64,000 nt of DNA from Anaeramoeba flamelloides (lineage: Eukaryota; Metamonada; Anaeramoebidae), in NCBI GenBank assembly GCA_027625915.1, contig JANTQA010000036.1:5725001-5789000 (forward strand), given 5' to 3'. Positions 1 to 12,548 of the stretch are shown here, one piece after another (position 1 is the stretch's first letter; the number at the start of each line of letters is the position of its first letter). The position numbers and the translations under genes were made by a program. Below the pieces are notes generated by a model. It had not been told where the DNA came from. It ran no database searches and was given only the letters and a program-made list of their open reading frames with translations.

Positions 1-1244
1 TATATCTTTACTGAATTTGTAATCAAATTTAATAAATTTTCTTTTTTAAAGTCTATTGTGTCAAGTTTTTGAATTGATTTCAATTTTTCAATGTTGTATA
101 TTTTTTTAATAAAAAAAGGTATTGTTTACTTTCTCAAACCGGGTAATAGAAAAATTAATATATATCATTGACTTAAATTTATCTGAGCTGGAGTAATAAA
201 AATATCTAGTCCAGTTTTCTTAAAATATAATAGTTTTTTTGTATTTAACAATTATCTTTAAAACTAACTAATTGTGAACCAAAAATTATGTTGTAAAAAA
301 GACGTAATGTTGTTTATTTTATATATTAATCAATTTAAAAAACATTCAATTTATATTTTGAAAATTATTTTTAATATATAGGAATAAATTTATATAATTT
401 TTCAATATTACATGGTTGTATTATACTTCATAATTTATTAAATTTCTTTAAATGTATTGATTTAGTACTTTTTTTCTTTTTAATTATCAAGATGATACAT
501 AATTTGCTTGTTATTACAATAAGTTATTTAATATAATATATTAATTATTTTTTAATCAGAATTATTAATTTGAATTATTTTTATTTGTTTGAAAATATAA
601 AAACTTCAAAAAATAATCATAAAAAATATTGATACTTTTTTTTTCTTTTTTTTATTACCAACTCATTGAAATACTTTAGATTATATCAAAAATTATTATT
701 TTGAAATAATAAAATGAATATTCTATTTTTCAAGTTCATTATTATATATTTTAATATAAATGTCATGTGAGTATTTTGCTTTCATGATTTGAGTATTTAA
801 CCCTACTTTTTATTTTAAAAAATTTAAGAAAAAAATTAATTAAATATCTGGAAAGAATAAAGAAATTATAGTTTTTTTAAGTTGTCAGTAAATCTTATTA
901 AGATTTTTTATCTAAGGTAAAATATACAAATTAAAGTGGGGGGGTATAATGAATTTAAAAAAATCATCACTCTTTCTCAAATTTAGAGAATACACTATAT
1001 TTTTTGATATAGATCATTTTAACCAATTAAATTTCAAGTAAAAAATATTATCTTTTATTGTATAATTCTTCTAAAAAAAAAAAACCTCATCTTTGAATAT
1101 GTTTCACAGTTGGTCCAATCCCCACATGTTATTCGGGTACCACACTAACCAGAGAAAACTAGAATCAAGACAAAAGCCAAAAATAAAATTATTTTTTTGA
1201 TTTTTCAACCCAAAAAATAATTGTTTTTTTTTTGATCCTCATCA
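1..1244. other. AT-rich upstream region, no gene seen
   Basis: No open frame here resembles a known protein. The sequence is dominated by A/T homopolymers. The less AT-rich patch at about 1100-1165, with CCCACATGTTATTCGGGTAC, lies 80-145 bases before the first B55 ATG and is the most likely place for promoter elements, but no known box is recognised. A seven-base G run occurs at about 938-944. Confidence 0.5.
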
Positions 1245-4200
1245 ATGGAAACCACACCTTTTAAATGGAGAGTTTCACAGATTTTTGGAGACAAGTCTTC
1301 AATAGAAAAGATCGCAGAACAAGACAAAATATCTGCACTTGAATTTGACTCAACAGGTAATTATATTGCTGTTGGTGATCGAGGTGGAAGAGTGATTCTT
1401 TTTCAAAGCAACCATGTAAAGTTTATTCAAAAATTCCAAACAAAGTCTTCTTAAATAAAATAACAAAGTTTGCAAAAAAAAAGAAAGAAAGAAAACAAAA
1501 ATCTTTTTGTCAAATTTAACTTTCTGAAAATAAAAACGAAAAAAACCAAATGGGTAGATTCATGAGCAAATTTGTTTTGAACTCTTTTTTTTTGAAAAAT
1601 ATCCAACAAAAAACAAATCAATTCCTTGATTTGTTTTGGTTCATGAATAAAAAAGAAAACAAACAACAAATTTTAACTCATTTTTAAACCCATTTTGTTG
1701 TTGTTTAAATTTAAGTGACACTCAAAATTGTGTTTATTCTTCAAATAAATGAAATAAAATAAAGCACCAAAACAAAAAAAAAAACAACAAAATTTATTTA
1801 CTTCTTTATCTTTCCTTGTTTTTTTTATAAAACCATTTAATTTCACAAACCAACAAACAAACAAAAATGACAAAGGTTGCAAACGAAAGTGAAGAGGAAA
1901 GTGACTTAGACGAAGAAGAACTGATAAAAAGAAGATGAAGAAAAAAAAAAGAAAAAGAAAAAGAAGAAGAAAAATCAAAAAAAAAAAAAGGGTTTGCAAT
2001 ATAAATTTTATTCCGAGTTCCAATCACATGAACCGGAATTTGACTATTTAAAAAGTATTGACATTGAAGAAAAGATCAATAAAATCCAGTGGATTAAAAG
2101 AAGAAACAGATCACATCTATTGCTTTCAACAAATGGTATTTTTTTTTTTTGATTTTCGGTTTCTGAATTTATTCTTTTGTTTTCTTCTCCTTTTGGTTTT
2201 TATTTTTTCATTCTTTTTTTTTTTTTTTTTTTATATGACTTAAAGGATGAGCGTCAACCATTGAGAAGTCTAAAATTAATGTATCTTTCAATTGAAAATC
2301 AATCATATTAATGCCACATGGTTTAAATGTTTCTAAAAAACTAGAATAGTAAAAAGAGTACTATTTGTTGATCTCTTCAATCAAACATGATCATTATTTT
2401 AGAAAAAAATCCACATTTCCCTACAAACTTAAGAAAGATATTTTGCAACCTTGAAGTATGAAAGTTGATGTTTCACAACACCTTTCTGAAATTTGTCTTG
2501 AAATGTAGATTAGTCTCTAAAAAATTGAAATTAATTAAGCCAAGAGATTATTTTTTTGACAATTATTTTCACATATTGGAAATATCTCAGAAAAACAAAT
2601 AGTTTTTTCAGAAAATATACTCAAGTAATCAATCTTTGAGGTTTTTAAGTTAATAATTATTGAGATAATCTTGAAATTAAAAAAATAAAAAAACAGTTAC
2701 TTTTGGAGCTTTTGGATATTAATTTTTAAAGGCTAGGAATATTTTTATTTTGAGTTTCTATTTTTAGATTTTGAAAAGTAATTAAAATTAAAAAATTTTA
2801 AAAAATGACAAATTTTTAATTGTGATCATTAGTATAAAATCTAATACTTTATTATTCAATAATATTTATAATAGATTTTTTAGAACCATTTGAACTATAG
2901 AATACTAATATGATTTACTTCCAATTACAGTATTACTTTGGTTATATACAAATATACGGTGACGATAACCCCTTAAAAGTGCTATTTGGGTAATAAAAAA
3001 AATAAAAAAAAAAAATTATTAATTAATTGTTTATCCCATTTTGAAAATTCATTCACGATTAATTCTAAAACAAAATCCAAAAGAAAGCTCTCTCTCTCTC
3101 TCTTAATGACATTTGAATAATATATAGGGGAAAAAATTCACTTCATTTTGCTTTTCCTATTTTTCTTTTAAAAATGGAGTCTTCAAAGAAATATTTTATA
3201 ATCTGTGATATATTTATTAACTTGGCACTTTTTTATTGATGTATTATTTGGGTGAACTAAGAATCCTAAATGAAAGGAATATTCCAAAATTGAAAAAAGA
3301 TCATCAGAGATGAAATTTTATCTCATTCCAATTTCAAATACCTATAAAATAAAAAAAAAAAAAACTTTTCAAAAAAGTTGTTTATTTGAGAAGAAAATAA
3401 CCAAAAAAAATTGAAAAAGAAAAAGAATTTGATCTAACAAAAGAAAACTTATTCAAAAAAATACAAAAATTATTTTCAATAATTTTTTGATTTCATTTAT
3501 TGATTAAATTTTCAAATTTTTCCGAATTAATTTACATTTTCTCTAAAATCCAATTTTTCTTTAAAACATCTCTATTTTTCCCCTTTCGCCCCCTTTTTTT
3601 TCTTTTCTCTTTTATTTTCTCTTCTTAAAAGATCAAACGATAAAACTATGGAAAATCTTTTCAAAAGAAAAAGAATTAGTCACAGAATTTAATAAAGAGC
3701 GAGAAGAAAACGAAGGCATTAACAATCCAAAAGATCTGCTCTTTCCACAAACACAAGTTGAAGAAATCTCAAAAGAAGCGTATAACAAAAGAACTTATGG
3801 AAATGCACATGCTTATAACATCAATTCAATTTCTTTAAGTTCTGACGATGAAGTTTTCATTTCTTCGGATGAATTAAGAATTAACCTTTGGCATCTTGAA
3901 AGAACAGACAAATCTTTCAGTAACTTTCTTTTCTTTTCTTTTCTTTTCTCTTTCTAAGGTATTTCCAAAAAACTGTGGCATTTTTTTTTACCTTTCATAA
4001 AAAATCACATAGTTGTTAGTGGTAGTGTTCCGTTAATTGACAATACCAAATTAAGTTTAATATTAATCCAGATTGAATCAATGATCAAGGTATTTATTTC
4101 AAAAATATGTTCATTGAAATATTTCCAAAAAATAAAAAAAAAATAGCACTTTTTTTGGTGAAAGCAATGTATGAATAATCAATTTCAATAAAAAAAACTG

Positions 4201-5564
4201 GAAATATGGAAATGGTCACAAATGATTTTTTAAACAATCAAATGCAGTTATATGTATTCAATTCTATTTGAAAATTTGTTGATATTATACAAGTTATGAA
4301 AACGATTTTTTCGATCAATGAGAAAAGAAAATAATAAACGCCAATTTTCACACATTAAAAAATATCAGATAAAATCGAGATCAGAAACTTTAATATTTTT
4401 TATTTATGTAATACTCTACAAGGAAACAATATAAATCATCACTAAGAATCAATAAATGGTTGTTAATGGTTTTTGTATATTTAAATAATTTTAAGACGAT
4501 CGAACTTAATAAATATTATTTTAAAATAAATTTGCCCCACTTTCTTGGAAATAGCTTATTTCTATTCTTTTTGTTGTTTTATTTCCTTCAACGATTTTAA
4601 TTTTTTAAGACACAAACGATATAATTATATTCATCCAAAAAAATATTTCTCAAAAAAAAAATAAAAAACAAAACAAAACCCCAATAAAAACACACCAAAA
4701 AAGATATTGTTGATCTCAAACCTGAAGATTTGGAACAGTTGTCTGAAGTTATAACTTGTTCACAATTCCACCCAAATGAGTCTAACAAATTTATTTATTC
4801 TCTTTCAAAGGGTGTCATTCATTTAGGAGACCTCAGGCAATCGGCTAAATGCTTAAACTCTGTTAAAGTTTTTGAAGATGAAGAAACCTCCTCAAATGAT
4901 TCCTTTTTTACAGAAATTGTGAGCAACATTTCAGATATCAAATATTCTCCCTGTGGAAGATATATCCTTTCAAGAAACTATACAACCTTGAAAGTGTGGG
5001 ATGTTAAAATGGAATCAAAGCCCTTGGCTACTCTCTGTGTTCACGATTTTTCACATTCTAGACTGTGTGAGCTTTATGAAAATGATTTTATTTTTGATAA
5101 GTTTGAATGTAATTGGAGTGGTGATGGAAAAGTAATATTTTTTTTTTTTTTTTTTGGTTCTAACTAACTCATAAAAACAAACATTTTAAATTTTTCATTT
5201 TTTTGATGTTTTTTTCTCTTTCCTTATAAACAAAAAAATCTTATTTAAATAACAATCAAGATATGCCATTACTGGTTCGTATGAGAATTATTATTATTTA
5301 TTTGACTGGAAAAATAATAAAGCGATGTTAATCGATGGCTCAAAAACAACAAAAAATTATTCAAAATTCTATGAAACACAAAATCCAAACGAAAATTCAA
5401 ATAATATTTTTAATAAGAATAATAAATTAACTTATGATACTGATAATGTTGATTTTTCCAAAAAAATCTTTAATATTTCGTGGAACCCATATAATCCATT
5501 TATTGCTGTTGCAGCAACAAATATCTTATATTTATACACTGGGAAAGTTGGTTCCAAAAAATAA
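1245..5564 (+). CDS. PPP2R2: PP2A regulatory subunit B (B55 family, WD40)
   Basis: This is the regulatory B55 subunit that directs protein phosphatase 2A to its substrates. Five exons are read: 1245-1415, 1876-2135, 3632-3919, 4704-5131 and 5261-5564. The product is about 482 residues, a little longer than animal B55 (about 447). Diagnostic blocks are KWRVSQIFG near the N-terminus, [74 protein letters not shown] and, near the end, [15 protein letters not shown]. An acidic then polylysine insert sits between WD repeats 1 and 2 (about 1876-1990). Two places need one base less: the A-run at 1926-1930 in exon 2, and the A-run at 5128-5131 before the exon 4 donor. With one A removed from each, frames and GT-AG junctions all fit and the coding length is exactly 1449 bases. 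These may be homopolymer sequencing errors or real lesions. The family assignment is firm; exon 2's 5' part is the weakest. Confidence 0.93.
3965..4560 (-). repeat. Dispersed repeat R1, intronic copy
   Basis: The reverse complement of this stretch, inside the third B55 intron, aligns over several hundred bases with 52495-53300. Shared landmarks are the GAAAGTGGGGCAA block (about 4540), TCGATTTTATCTGATATTTTTTAA, TTTCAAATAGAATTGAA and TTGCTTTCACCAAAAAAAGTG. The copy at 52.5 kb carries roughly 250 extra bases after the first block. No coding potential is seen. Confidence 0.7.
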
Positions 5565-6300
5565 TTGTGGGGTTTTTCATATACTGTTATTTTCCAATTA
5601 AAAAAATAAAAAAAATTATCTCAAAAGTTCAAGAAGGAAGATTTAAATTAAATGAGAGAATTTTCATTATCAAATGATTTAGTCAAGATCTTTGAGTTTT
5701 TTTCATTCAAAGTGAATAAAAATATTTGGGTGCTTGAAATAAAAATTTTCATTTATACATTCGAAAATGACAATAGAAATAACACAATAAAAATATTTTT
5801 ATTTTGTCTGTTTTTAATTAAAATTAATACACCAAAAAAATAAGAACAATACATTATGTAATTAAAAAAACACAAAAATTTCTTTAATTTTATTTTTATT
5901 TTGAGAAAAAATAAAAAAAATAAAAAAAAACGAGAAAAAATTTTGATAATAAATTCGAAAGAATAATATTTATTTTTGATTTAATCTCAAAACTTTATTG
6001 TAAAATACAAAAATATTTTTGTCGGGAAATTCTCACTTCTAAGTTTAATAAATTATTATTTTCCTGAATTAAAAAATGGAATATAATTTCTGAAATCATT
6101 GTAAAAAAAATTCAATTTTAAATAATAATAAATGATCCATTCCTTAAAAAAACATCAAGTAACAGTAAATAAACTGATTTAAAAATAAAACTATCTTATG
6201 TGAATTAAATTTCTAAAATTACAAATCGAAATCAATCTGATCCCAATGAAGAACTTACATGGTTTTGTTCTAATATATCTTATTTTATCAGAAATTAAAT
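5565..6300. other. Downstream AT-rich spacer
   Basis: This is the 3' flank of B55. AATAAA-like signals are abundant but not informative in such AT-rich DNA. A 63-codon open frame at 5652-5843 has a composition like the spacer and no recognisable domain, so it is not called a gene. Confidence 0.4.
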
Positions 6301-6309
6301 TTTTCAAAA

Positions 6310-6900
6310 TAAACCCCAATTAAAAATTTTTAACACACCAAAATTCAATTTATGAAAAAAAAAATCTTATTTAATCAATCCGAGAGGAAATACTTAATTA
6401 GAACTATTTACTAATTGAAACTTTAACAATTGTTTATAAATTACAATAATCACAAAACAAAAAATAAATAATTATCAATACTAATAAATTAAGGGTGTGT
6501 TAAAATTTTTTTGAGAGAGCAGAACAAAAAAAAATGAATTGGTAAATATGTTTAAATTCTTTTAACAATTATTGATCGATCAAATGGTTAGATACCATCA
6601 ACTAATTTTTTTTGAGTTTTTCTATTTTGAACAACTTGACTTTAACTTAATTATCAATTGTTCGAAAAAAATTTTTAATCGAACGAAAAAGGTTAGGTAA
6701 TTTAATAAGGAAACAAAAAAACTAAAAAGATGAAAAAATGATTTTTATATTTTACAAAAATCAAATTTATTTCTAATTTGAATGAAATTGTATTATTGTA
6801 ATTGTTTGAACTCTTTTAACTGTGTTAAAAATTTTGGTTTTTTGATTTTAGAGAACAAAACTCTTTATTAGCAATTTTTTAAAAAACTTGTGTGTGCCTT
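6310..6900 (+). repeat. Dispersed repeat R2, copy 1
   Basis: This stretch matches the reverse complement of about 39690-40350 and in part about 54190-54370. The best landmark is GATCGATCAAATGRTTAGATACCAT (here at about 6575), with a second block AAATTTTTAACACACCAAAATT (about 6327), itself partly inverted at about 6490. No protein is recognised in it. It is probably an old interspersed element. Confidence 0.55.
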
Positions 6901-7554
6901 AAAAAGATGAAAAAAATATTATTGTATAGCTTTCAGTTTAATAAAATGTAATTTTAAAAATTTACTTAATCTATCATTTATATTTCCCTTTTCTTTTTTG
7001 TTTTGTATATTCCCAAAAGAGCATACCCTTCCAGATCTTTGTAACAAATTAAGAAATTTATTTCCAAGTATTGTAAAAATGCCCCTTTGGTTTTGTAATT
7101 TAAAACAATTATATCAAGTTAATAATTATTGAAAACAAGATTTTTTAACCCCTAAAGGATAATAAAATCAAGTTTTTAGTTTTCTTCAAAATGGTGTTCA
7201 ATATCAAGATTCTTGCCAAAGCGATGTTTAAGATCGTTCCTATTTGATCATAATATTTCAAGAATTAAATTAATAAATTCTGTTTATTTTTAATTTTTTT
7301 TTTTTCTCAAAACTTTAAAAACATCTTAAGAGGTAGTGTTCGTTACAAATCCAATAGAACCTTGTTGAGAGCTATGAATATTTGTTTATTTGTAAATTGT
7401 ACTTAGATTATAAAATGGATGTTTTAACATTAGTTAAACAATTTTTCCATTGATTATTTTTCCATTTACTTTTTTTGAGTTTCCTTTTTTTTTTCTCTAA
7501 CAAAGAATTTTAATTTTTTGAGTTTTTTTTTTTTTTCATTAAGAAAGTAGAGAC

Positions 7555-7830
7555 GAAGAAAAATATTTAATATCATGTTTGTTTATGTGGGCAGCTATTG
7601 AAGAATGGAAAGGCTGGTGGCAATTTAATTTCTTCTTACAATAATAATGCTTTATACTGGAGTATACTTCTGGTAACTGATCCAATGTCTTGTACTGTGA
7701 TCAACTTCTGACAAGCACTGTATTAAGTAAATGGGGTGGGAATGAAATGTACTGATTTTGAAATTTTCTAACTAATTCAGATAAAGGGGGACAACCAATA
7801 ACCCTTCAACACTTGTGGTACAAAACTAAT
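7555..7830 (-). repeat. Dispersed repeat R3, copy 1
   Basis: The reverse complement aligns with 44905-45170. Shared blocks are CTTGWCAGAAGTTGATC, the following AGTACAAG, a purine block AAGAAGAAR and a CCACC-rich end. It is clearly less AT-rich than its surroundings. Short frames are open in each copy, but no single frame is convincingly shared, so it is recorded as a repeat rather than a gene. Confidence 0.6.
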
Positions 7831-8025
7831 GATTTAAATGTTATTTTTTTTTTTTTTTTTTTAACTCTCTTTTCTTCATTACTTTTCTTCTTTCCCTTTT
7901 TATTTTTTCTGTTGAAAATGATATTATTTTGTGTTTTTTTTATTTTTAAAATAAAAGTTATTCTATCAGTTATAATCTTGTATGTATATTATAACTAGAA
8001 GATAAATATCGAAATAAGTTAGAAT

Positions 8026-8195
8026 TTAAGGGGGTGCCGTAAAGTGCATAGGTTTTTTTTTATTTCAAGAAATTTTCTTTTTATTTCTCAAATTAAAAAA
8101 AAACGAACAACACTTTTCCAGAATTCAAAAGAATGGAGAAAAATCTGAGATTTTACTCAATTCTTTTAAATTAAAAAAAAAAACATAAAAGGAAA
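8026..8195. repeat. Foldback element FB2, short copy
   Basis: It starts with GGGTGCCGTAAAGTGC and carries the two hairpin modules of the FB2 family: a T-rich arm with AATTTTC and TTTATTTCTC, and the TTCCAGAATTCAAAAGAAT arm. It shares these with the copies at 35.1, 36.0 and 44.2 kb. Only about 170 bases remain. Confidence 0.6.
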
Positions 8196-11100
8196 TACGC
8201 GATCGTTTTGATGTATTTTCCTTCCTGATTCACTATATTAAACTCATTTTATTATTGTCAATCTACCTTTTAAAATCTAAAATTTTAAATATCTGTAATC
8301 TAAAACAAAAAAAAAATAACCAATCATTTTTATTTAAAATTAAGTTAATACTTGTAAATTGTTAAGCATGTTTTGTTTTTTATCTTCAAAAGTGTTGGTT
8401 TTGTAAAAAATCTATTTAGTTAGTATTTTAAATTATAAATATTCAAGCCAATAAATAAAATTAATTAGAATATCAATATTTAAATAAATATAAATTAGAA
8501 AGAAATGTTACATAAATTTATCAGTGTTATTTGTATTGATTGGGGAGAAAATTTTTCATTGTCCCAAGTTTTTAAAAAGTTGTTTTCGTATTTGAAAATT
8601 ACTGAAAAAAAAATTTAAAAAAATTTTTAAATTTGAAAAAATTTTTATAAAAAAATTGATTGGCTCGAATTCGTAATAATTATTAGATAAATTGAATCTT
8701 GTTTTTTATAAAAAAATTTATTTTGGGTTTTGAGAATAAAATTTCCTAATTCAGAAATATCGTATAAGAAAGGTTTATTTTGAAAAATTGAAATTTAATC
8801 GTATATAAAAAACAAAATTTATTGGAAAATGTTTAAATAACTTTAAAATTTTAAGGATTGTAACTTTTTTTCTTAAAAGGGTACAATTATGTTTCAATAT
8901 GTTGAATAATCAATTTTTTTGGTAAAGGAAAAGAATTATCTCAAAAAAGAATGCAAAACTAGATTATAATATTCCTCGTAAGAAAGACTTTTGGGGGTCT
9001 AATACAGATGTAAATAGCTATTAAAAATATTAAAATTGTTTTATAATGTTAGAGTGAATTTCCCAAATAATAATTTACATTTTGTTAAAAAAATGGAAAA
9101 AAAATGATAACAGAAAAATTTTCTTCGCTTGTTTCTAAAGATATCTTATTATTTGGATATGTTGTTTATACGAAATTTTATAATTAGAAAATATCATCTA
9201 TAGTATGATTTAAATCGTTGGTGTAGGGAGATTGTTGTTAAAAATAAAAATCTTAACTATTTAAGTTCTATTTAGTTGGGGTCTATGTGTGTATTTTGAT
9301 TTATTTTTTTGATGTAAATAACATCATCACTGGATTTTTTTTTTTGAAAAAATCAAGATCTTGAAAAGTCTGATACAAACAGAAATTTCTAATTTAAAAA
9401 ACAATCATTCATTTCGATTTTATGGGGTTAGGTACATTTTACTAATTTTGAATTAAATTTTATCATAACTCAGATCATAAAATTTTTTATTGTAAAACAA
9501 ACAAAAATAATTCATTTTATAATAAATACTGGTCAACTGTATATATCTTCAAATATTTTTATATGCAAATTTATAAATGAAATCAAAAAAATTAATAATT
9601 TTGAAAAGGGAAAAACAATAATAAATCATTTCTTTATTGATCATATATAAAATATTTGATACAATTACTTCTTCTTTACTTGGTTATATTTAATTTCCTA
9701 ATATAAAAAGTTTTTTTTTGAAAAATTTTTGAGAAGCAAATATCTGATTTTTATTAGTAAAAAAATTCAACTTGAATATTCTTTTCAATTTTCATTTAAT
9801 CGTTCTAATACAGGTTGGGTCGGGAAAATAAGATGTTTTTTAAATCCTTCTTTAGATATATAATTTTATTCAATAGGTGATTTTTTTTGATTTTTAAATG
9901 ATTTCTTTACAAATAAAATTGTAAAAACTAAAATATTAAGGAATTTTGCTTTCAATTTTTTTTACCAGATTTTCTTCTTTTTTAGGGTGATATTTTTGTT
10001 ATTATATTTTTTTTTTTTTTTAATAATTGCATTTTAATCTTTGGAGTGTTGTACTTTGTTTTTACCTATTATGATGACAAATATTTAGTTTAAAAGAATT
10101 TAAAAAAAAAAAAAACAAAAAATATTTTTTTTTATTGAAAAATTATAATCGAGTGTGTATTTCTTGAAAATATCTTGTTTATATATATCCAGTTAAGAAT
10201 ATAAAGATTGCAATAATAATCAAAGATTATAGTTGGTTGGGTTTTTTATTTTTATTTTTTTTTTTTTTTCAAAGGTAATAGTGTACATTATTTCCATAGG
10301 GTCACAATTACACACACAAAACAAGCTCCTTTTCCAACGTTAGAGAAATGAATAATTGTTTTTAAAAAAAATATCTTCTTTTTGAATTTAATTTTCAGTA
10401 AAAAGATCCAGATCCTTTTTGTTTTGGATTTTTCGATCTAAAAAATGAGAACCAATAAATTTTACAAACATTCTTATTATCAAGAAACCACACTTTTAGT
10501 AAATTCTGAGAGTTTGGTTAACAAATAAAATTTGAGACTTTAAACTTATTTCAAAAATATATAAAAAATAAATCAAATTTTGAATCTTTGAAGTTCCATA
10601 AAAAATTGATCATTTATTTTATTTGTAAATATTTATTTAAGTTATTGGAATATAAAAGAGTGGGTAACATTCTTTTCGGAAATATTCAGAGTATAAATAA
10701 GGAACTATTTCTTATTAAAATCGGTTATTTAGTATTATTTATTTTATATTTTCTTAGAAATATTAAAAGGAATTGGTTTTAGTTATTTGAAAATTTTTAA
10801 AAAATTACGAAATAATGAAAAAAAGCCCAATGAGTGTATTTAATCATTTGGTTATTATCAACCGATTGAATGAATTAAAGTTGGGTTAATAATTATTTAT
10901 TAAAAATTATCAATTTGAAAGCTATTTATTTTCGTTAAAAGTTGAATTATATAGGTTTTAATAAAGTATTTTGGGGGATTTTTCTAATTTAATTATTAGG
11001 TTATTTGTCTAAGATTATTTTGTTTTACAATTAGAAAAAATTTATTTGAACGGTTATTTGAATGAGAATAATTATTTTTTCTTTCAATGTTAATAGAATT

Positions 11101-12548
11101 ATTGTAATTTTTTTGAATTAAAAAGATTTTTTATACTTACAGTGGTTAAAAAAATGCTACCACAACTACTACAATCCAAATTTTGGAATTTAATCCGTGT
11201 TTTTTTTTTTTTCTTGTTCCAAGACAATATCCAATTGACTGACCAATAGTATACCTAAGTTCAAACCATTTTTAGGGGTAAGCTTCTGGATATTTTCAGT
11301 AAAATTTAAATTAGGAATGCAATTTGTTGAAAATTTTTTGTAATTTTCTCATTTTTTGATTTTGATTGAAAAAAATTTATAAAAAATTTAACAAATAAAT
11401 TTTTTAAGATAAATAATGTAATTTGATCCTTTATTTTTTTATAATTTCTATTTAAATATTAGAACTTTAAGAAACCAATACCATTTTGTATTAGGGTTTA
11501 TTGTTGGTTTCTTTGATCGGTTGATATACAAGTCTCCTTAAACAAAAAAAACACGCTTTTTATTTTGAAATACTGTTTTAAATTTTACCGCACACTTTAT
11601 TTTAACAACAGTCTACTAAATTATTTTAAAACTTGATGATTTTATTTTTTAAGTTGTATATTTTAATAATTCTTTCATAATTATTCAGATTTCTTTCTTC
11701 TTTCAAAGAAAATAATTCTTCTTTAAATAGTTCAAGAAATATGTTGAATTTTGAACTTTTTAATAATTGAGAGATAAAAATTGGATCTGACTTTTAAAGA
11801 CAATAATTCACATTAAATAACACCTTTAAAAATAAGTTTGTGGGTGTACACATCTTTTAAATAATCAGACTTCTGTTTTTCAATTTCAAGAAGAGGAAAT
11901 AGTTTTTGAATTTTGAATTTGATAAGAAATTTACTTCAAGATTGTGCTAATGTGCTTGTGCCTTAAGAAATAAAATTAAGTAAAAAGAAACATTGCTGTT
12001 GTTGATTTGTAAAAAAATAACCTGTGTTCAACAGTTATGCTTCTTTTGGTTCGTAACTCGAACACAAAATGTCTCATTTTTCAAACAAATTTTAGGAGAA
12101 AAAGATTTTTAAAAATAAATTATCTTTCTAAATTCGAATGATTGTTGAATTTTTACAAATCTTTTCAGTTAAAAGAACACTTTCAACTCTGTGGATTAAA
12201 CAAAATTCAAGAAAAAATTATTTTTATTCCAAAAATTTTTTACCTAGTTACCAAAATTCTAAGAAAAACATTGAGTTGTTTATTTCAGAATTATGTGATT
12301 TCTCTTTAAATTTTTCAAAACAAAGCAGATGGAAAAAATAATTTCTTCAAAAACTCATTTTGAAAAATGGGTTAACGTGTTGACTATTTATCTTTTCAAA
12401 ACCATGTTTACTCATATTACTTTTCAAAGCAATTATCATTTTTTACCAAAAATTTGTTTTTTTTAAATACTCATACCAAATTATCTCTGTTATTTTCTAT
12501 TTCATCAACAGATAAAACAAATTGTAAAGTTTTTAAAAAGAAAAACTT
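8196..12548. other. Gene-poor AT-rich region
   Basis: Over 4.3 kb I see no conserved protein, RNA gene or clear repeat. Short open frames at 10588-10782 and 12138-12341 look like chance frames: rich in K, N, F, I and L, without a domain. The stretch just before the LRR gene (about 11930-12060) is a little less AT-rich and may hold its promoter. Confidence 0.4.

Noticed and set aside
1936-1938. Reassigned TGA (in-frame TGA in B55 exon 2)
   Set aside because: The transporter gene ends in TGA, and the B55 TGA disappears when the neighbouring A-run is one base shorter, so a nonstandard code is not needed.
10588-10782. 64-codon frame in the gene-poor region
   Set aside because: K/I/F/L-rich, non-ATG start and no conserved motif; typical of chance frames in AT-rich DNA.
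11141-11175. TACAGTGGTTAAAAAAATGC resembling a Tc1-type terminus
   Set aside because: I found no inverted partner within several kilobases.
12138-12341. 67-codon frame just upstream of the LRR gene
   Set aside because: No splice link to exon 1 was found, and the 12549 ATG follows an in-frame stop.
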